This document shows positions 62,787 through 64,000 of a DNA stretch of 64,000 bases, one piece after another; position 1 is the stretch's first letter; each line of letters opens with the position of its first letter. This stretch comes from Medicago truncatula (lineage: Eukaryota; Streptophyta; Magnoliopsida; Fabales; Fabaceae), in contig NC_053043.1 of NCBI RefSeq assembly GCF_003473485.1, forward strand, positions 6,086,001 through 6,150,000, written 5' to 3'. The notes under the pieces were generated by a model. The model ran no database searches and was not told the DNA's origin. It saw only the letters and a list, made by a program, of their open reading frames with translations. The position numbers and the translations under genes were made by a program.

Positions 62787-63062
62787 CTCCCTCCGTTCCA
62801 TAATAACTGAGCTATTTGCAAAAAAATATTGTCCAAAAAAAATTGATCTATTTCACTTTTCACTACAATAATAATTATTTTTTTTTCCAATTATAACTCT
62901 AATTAATACTACTTTCATCACTCCCAATTTAATATATTCTACTTTGCACTAATACTTAACAAGACACTCAAAACTATTTTTCTTTCTCTTTCACTTAGAC
63001 ATTTTTTTTTAATATGTGTGAAAAGAAAAAAAAAAAACTCAGATAAAAAGAGACAGAGGGAG
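62787..63062. mobile_element. Stowaway-like MITE
   Basis: Starts CTCCCTCCGTTCC and ends ACAGAGGGAG between TA duplicates (62785-62786, 63063-63064). Confidence 0.75.
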
Positions 63063-64000
63063 TATAACGTTTAGAAAAATCACCGTAATTCTGACCTACA
63101 TCAAATACACACTAACTATGAGACATATATGGGGCTGAGCGTGCGGTGCTGATGCACCTCGTGTGGAGGTTTTCTTGTAGTCAATTTTCTGTTGTTTTTT
63201 TACAGAGTAAAGTAGAAAAAGAATGACAGAAAAAGTGAAAGGGGTTAGTTTTAGATAACTCGTGCAACGTATTGATGCTTACCAAACGATACAGTGGTCA
63301 ATTATATTTGTTGTACAAACCAAGAGCAAATATTTGGATCAAATTCATCCACGCTTTATATTTTCTGTATATACCTACTATATGTACGGTTTGTGAAACA
63401 AAATTCCAAATGTGTGGAGTATAATTTGCAAATAATAACTACGATTACAGCAAATTATTATGCATTTAATTATATGATTGTATTGTTGTGGTATTGTACA
63501 GATTAATTAATAAGCAGTGATAGTCGAAAACATAATTCTAGATTTGGTCAATCCATTTCTAAATAAAAGATTTTTTTTTTTAATTCTATTAAGATAGTAA
63601 GATAACTCAGACATGGGAAAAATCTTACTCCAAAGCATGGACCATATAGTCCATGGAGAAGAAAGAGCTTTTACTTATGCGTCAGAAATATTATTACTAC
63701 AAATGCAGAAAAGATGTCAACTGTCCACGATGCTTGCATGAGTCAATCAGTCATATACTGCTAGAAGTGGTCACATTCAAGCTCCTTGGATTGATAAATT
63801 GTATATGTATATCATGTGAAATTTTAAAGTTACTTGTATTCTATTAACATTTATAAGAAAAATTGTTATTTGGACAACAATTGTTATTTTGTCAAGATTC
63901 GGGCAACAATTTCATTGCCGTGTATATAAGTATATGATCTAGATTAGATTTTGTTTTCTTTCTATGAGTTAATTCAATAGCTATATATTATATAATTTTA

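Larger units (their letters stand above)
61445..64000. other. upstream and intergenic region with MITEs
   Basis: Three Stowaway-like elements (see separate entries) lie in AT-rich DNA. A short frame at 63653-63847 has a C-X5-C pattern but no signal peptide; it is not supported as a gene. Confidence 0.5.

Noticed and set aside
63653..63847. Small frame with C-X5-C, reminiscent of nodule cysteine-rich peptides
   Set aside because: No signal peptide exon upstream, and the cysteine spacing after the first pair does not fit the family.
1..64000. CRISPR arrays, operons, ribosome binding sites, phage or bacterial features
   Set aside because: The DNA is nuclear plant sequence; the direct repeats present are LTRs, minisatellites and microsatellites.

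Overview
The window is nuclear DNA from a flowering plant, and a legume close to Medicago is most likely. The evidence is AT-rich intergenic DNA, two-exon genes with GT-AG introns, many small DNA transposons with clean target-site duplications, a Ty3/gypsy chromovirus, and plant-specific families: F-box/LRR-23-like proteins, an SKP1-like adaptor, a DM13/DOMON/cytochrome b561 protein and an AGC-VIII kinase. The legume assignment is inference from family resemblance; no database was searched.

Layout. Positions 1-19968 are nested transposons with no host gene: a TIR DNA element (143-19960) holds a minus-strand LTR element 'A' (1104-19599) in an unusual LTR-internal-LTR-internal-LTR form. Two of its LTRs carry element 'B' at the same site: a complete gypsy element with an open 1454-codon gag-pol (4500-13333) in one, a solo LTR (15892-18040) in the other. 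Positions 21910-24399 are a Mutator-type element carrying a 36-bp minisatellite and a nested smaller element. Positions 24473-41337 hold four tandem F-box/LRR genes on the plus strand, all split by one phase-2 intron, with a fifth 3' fragment at 48072-48385. TEs sit at several key points: a MULE 73 bp before the start codon of gene 1, a hAT element in the intron of gene 2, and a 2.4-kb Harbinger-like element 20 bp before the start codon of gene 4.

Positions 42890-45573 encode a DM13-DOMON-DOMON-cytochrome b561 protein whose reading frame is broken by one base before the last membrane helices. Positions 47817-49170 are a graveyard of LINE, F-box and receptor-kinase fragments. An SKP1-like gene lies at 49968-50417 (minus) and a WAG/PINOID-type AGC kinase gene at 59684-61277 (minus). 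The rest is gene-poor sequence with hAT, long-TIR and Stowaway-like elements.

Functional links: the F-box proteins and the SKP1-like protein are both subunit types of SCF ubiquitin ligases and lie within 26 kb of each other; physical pairing is only an inference. Element A has almost no internal sequence but keeps the priming and polypurine sites of B's family, so it is probably a parasite of B-like elements.
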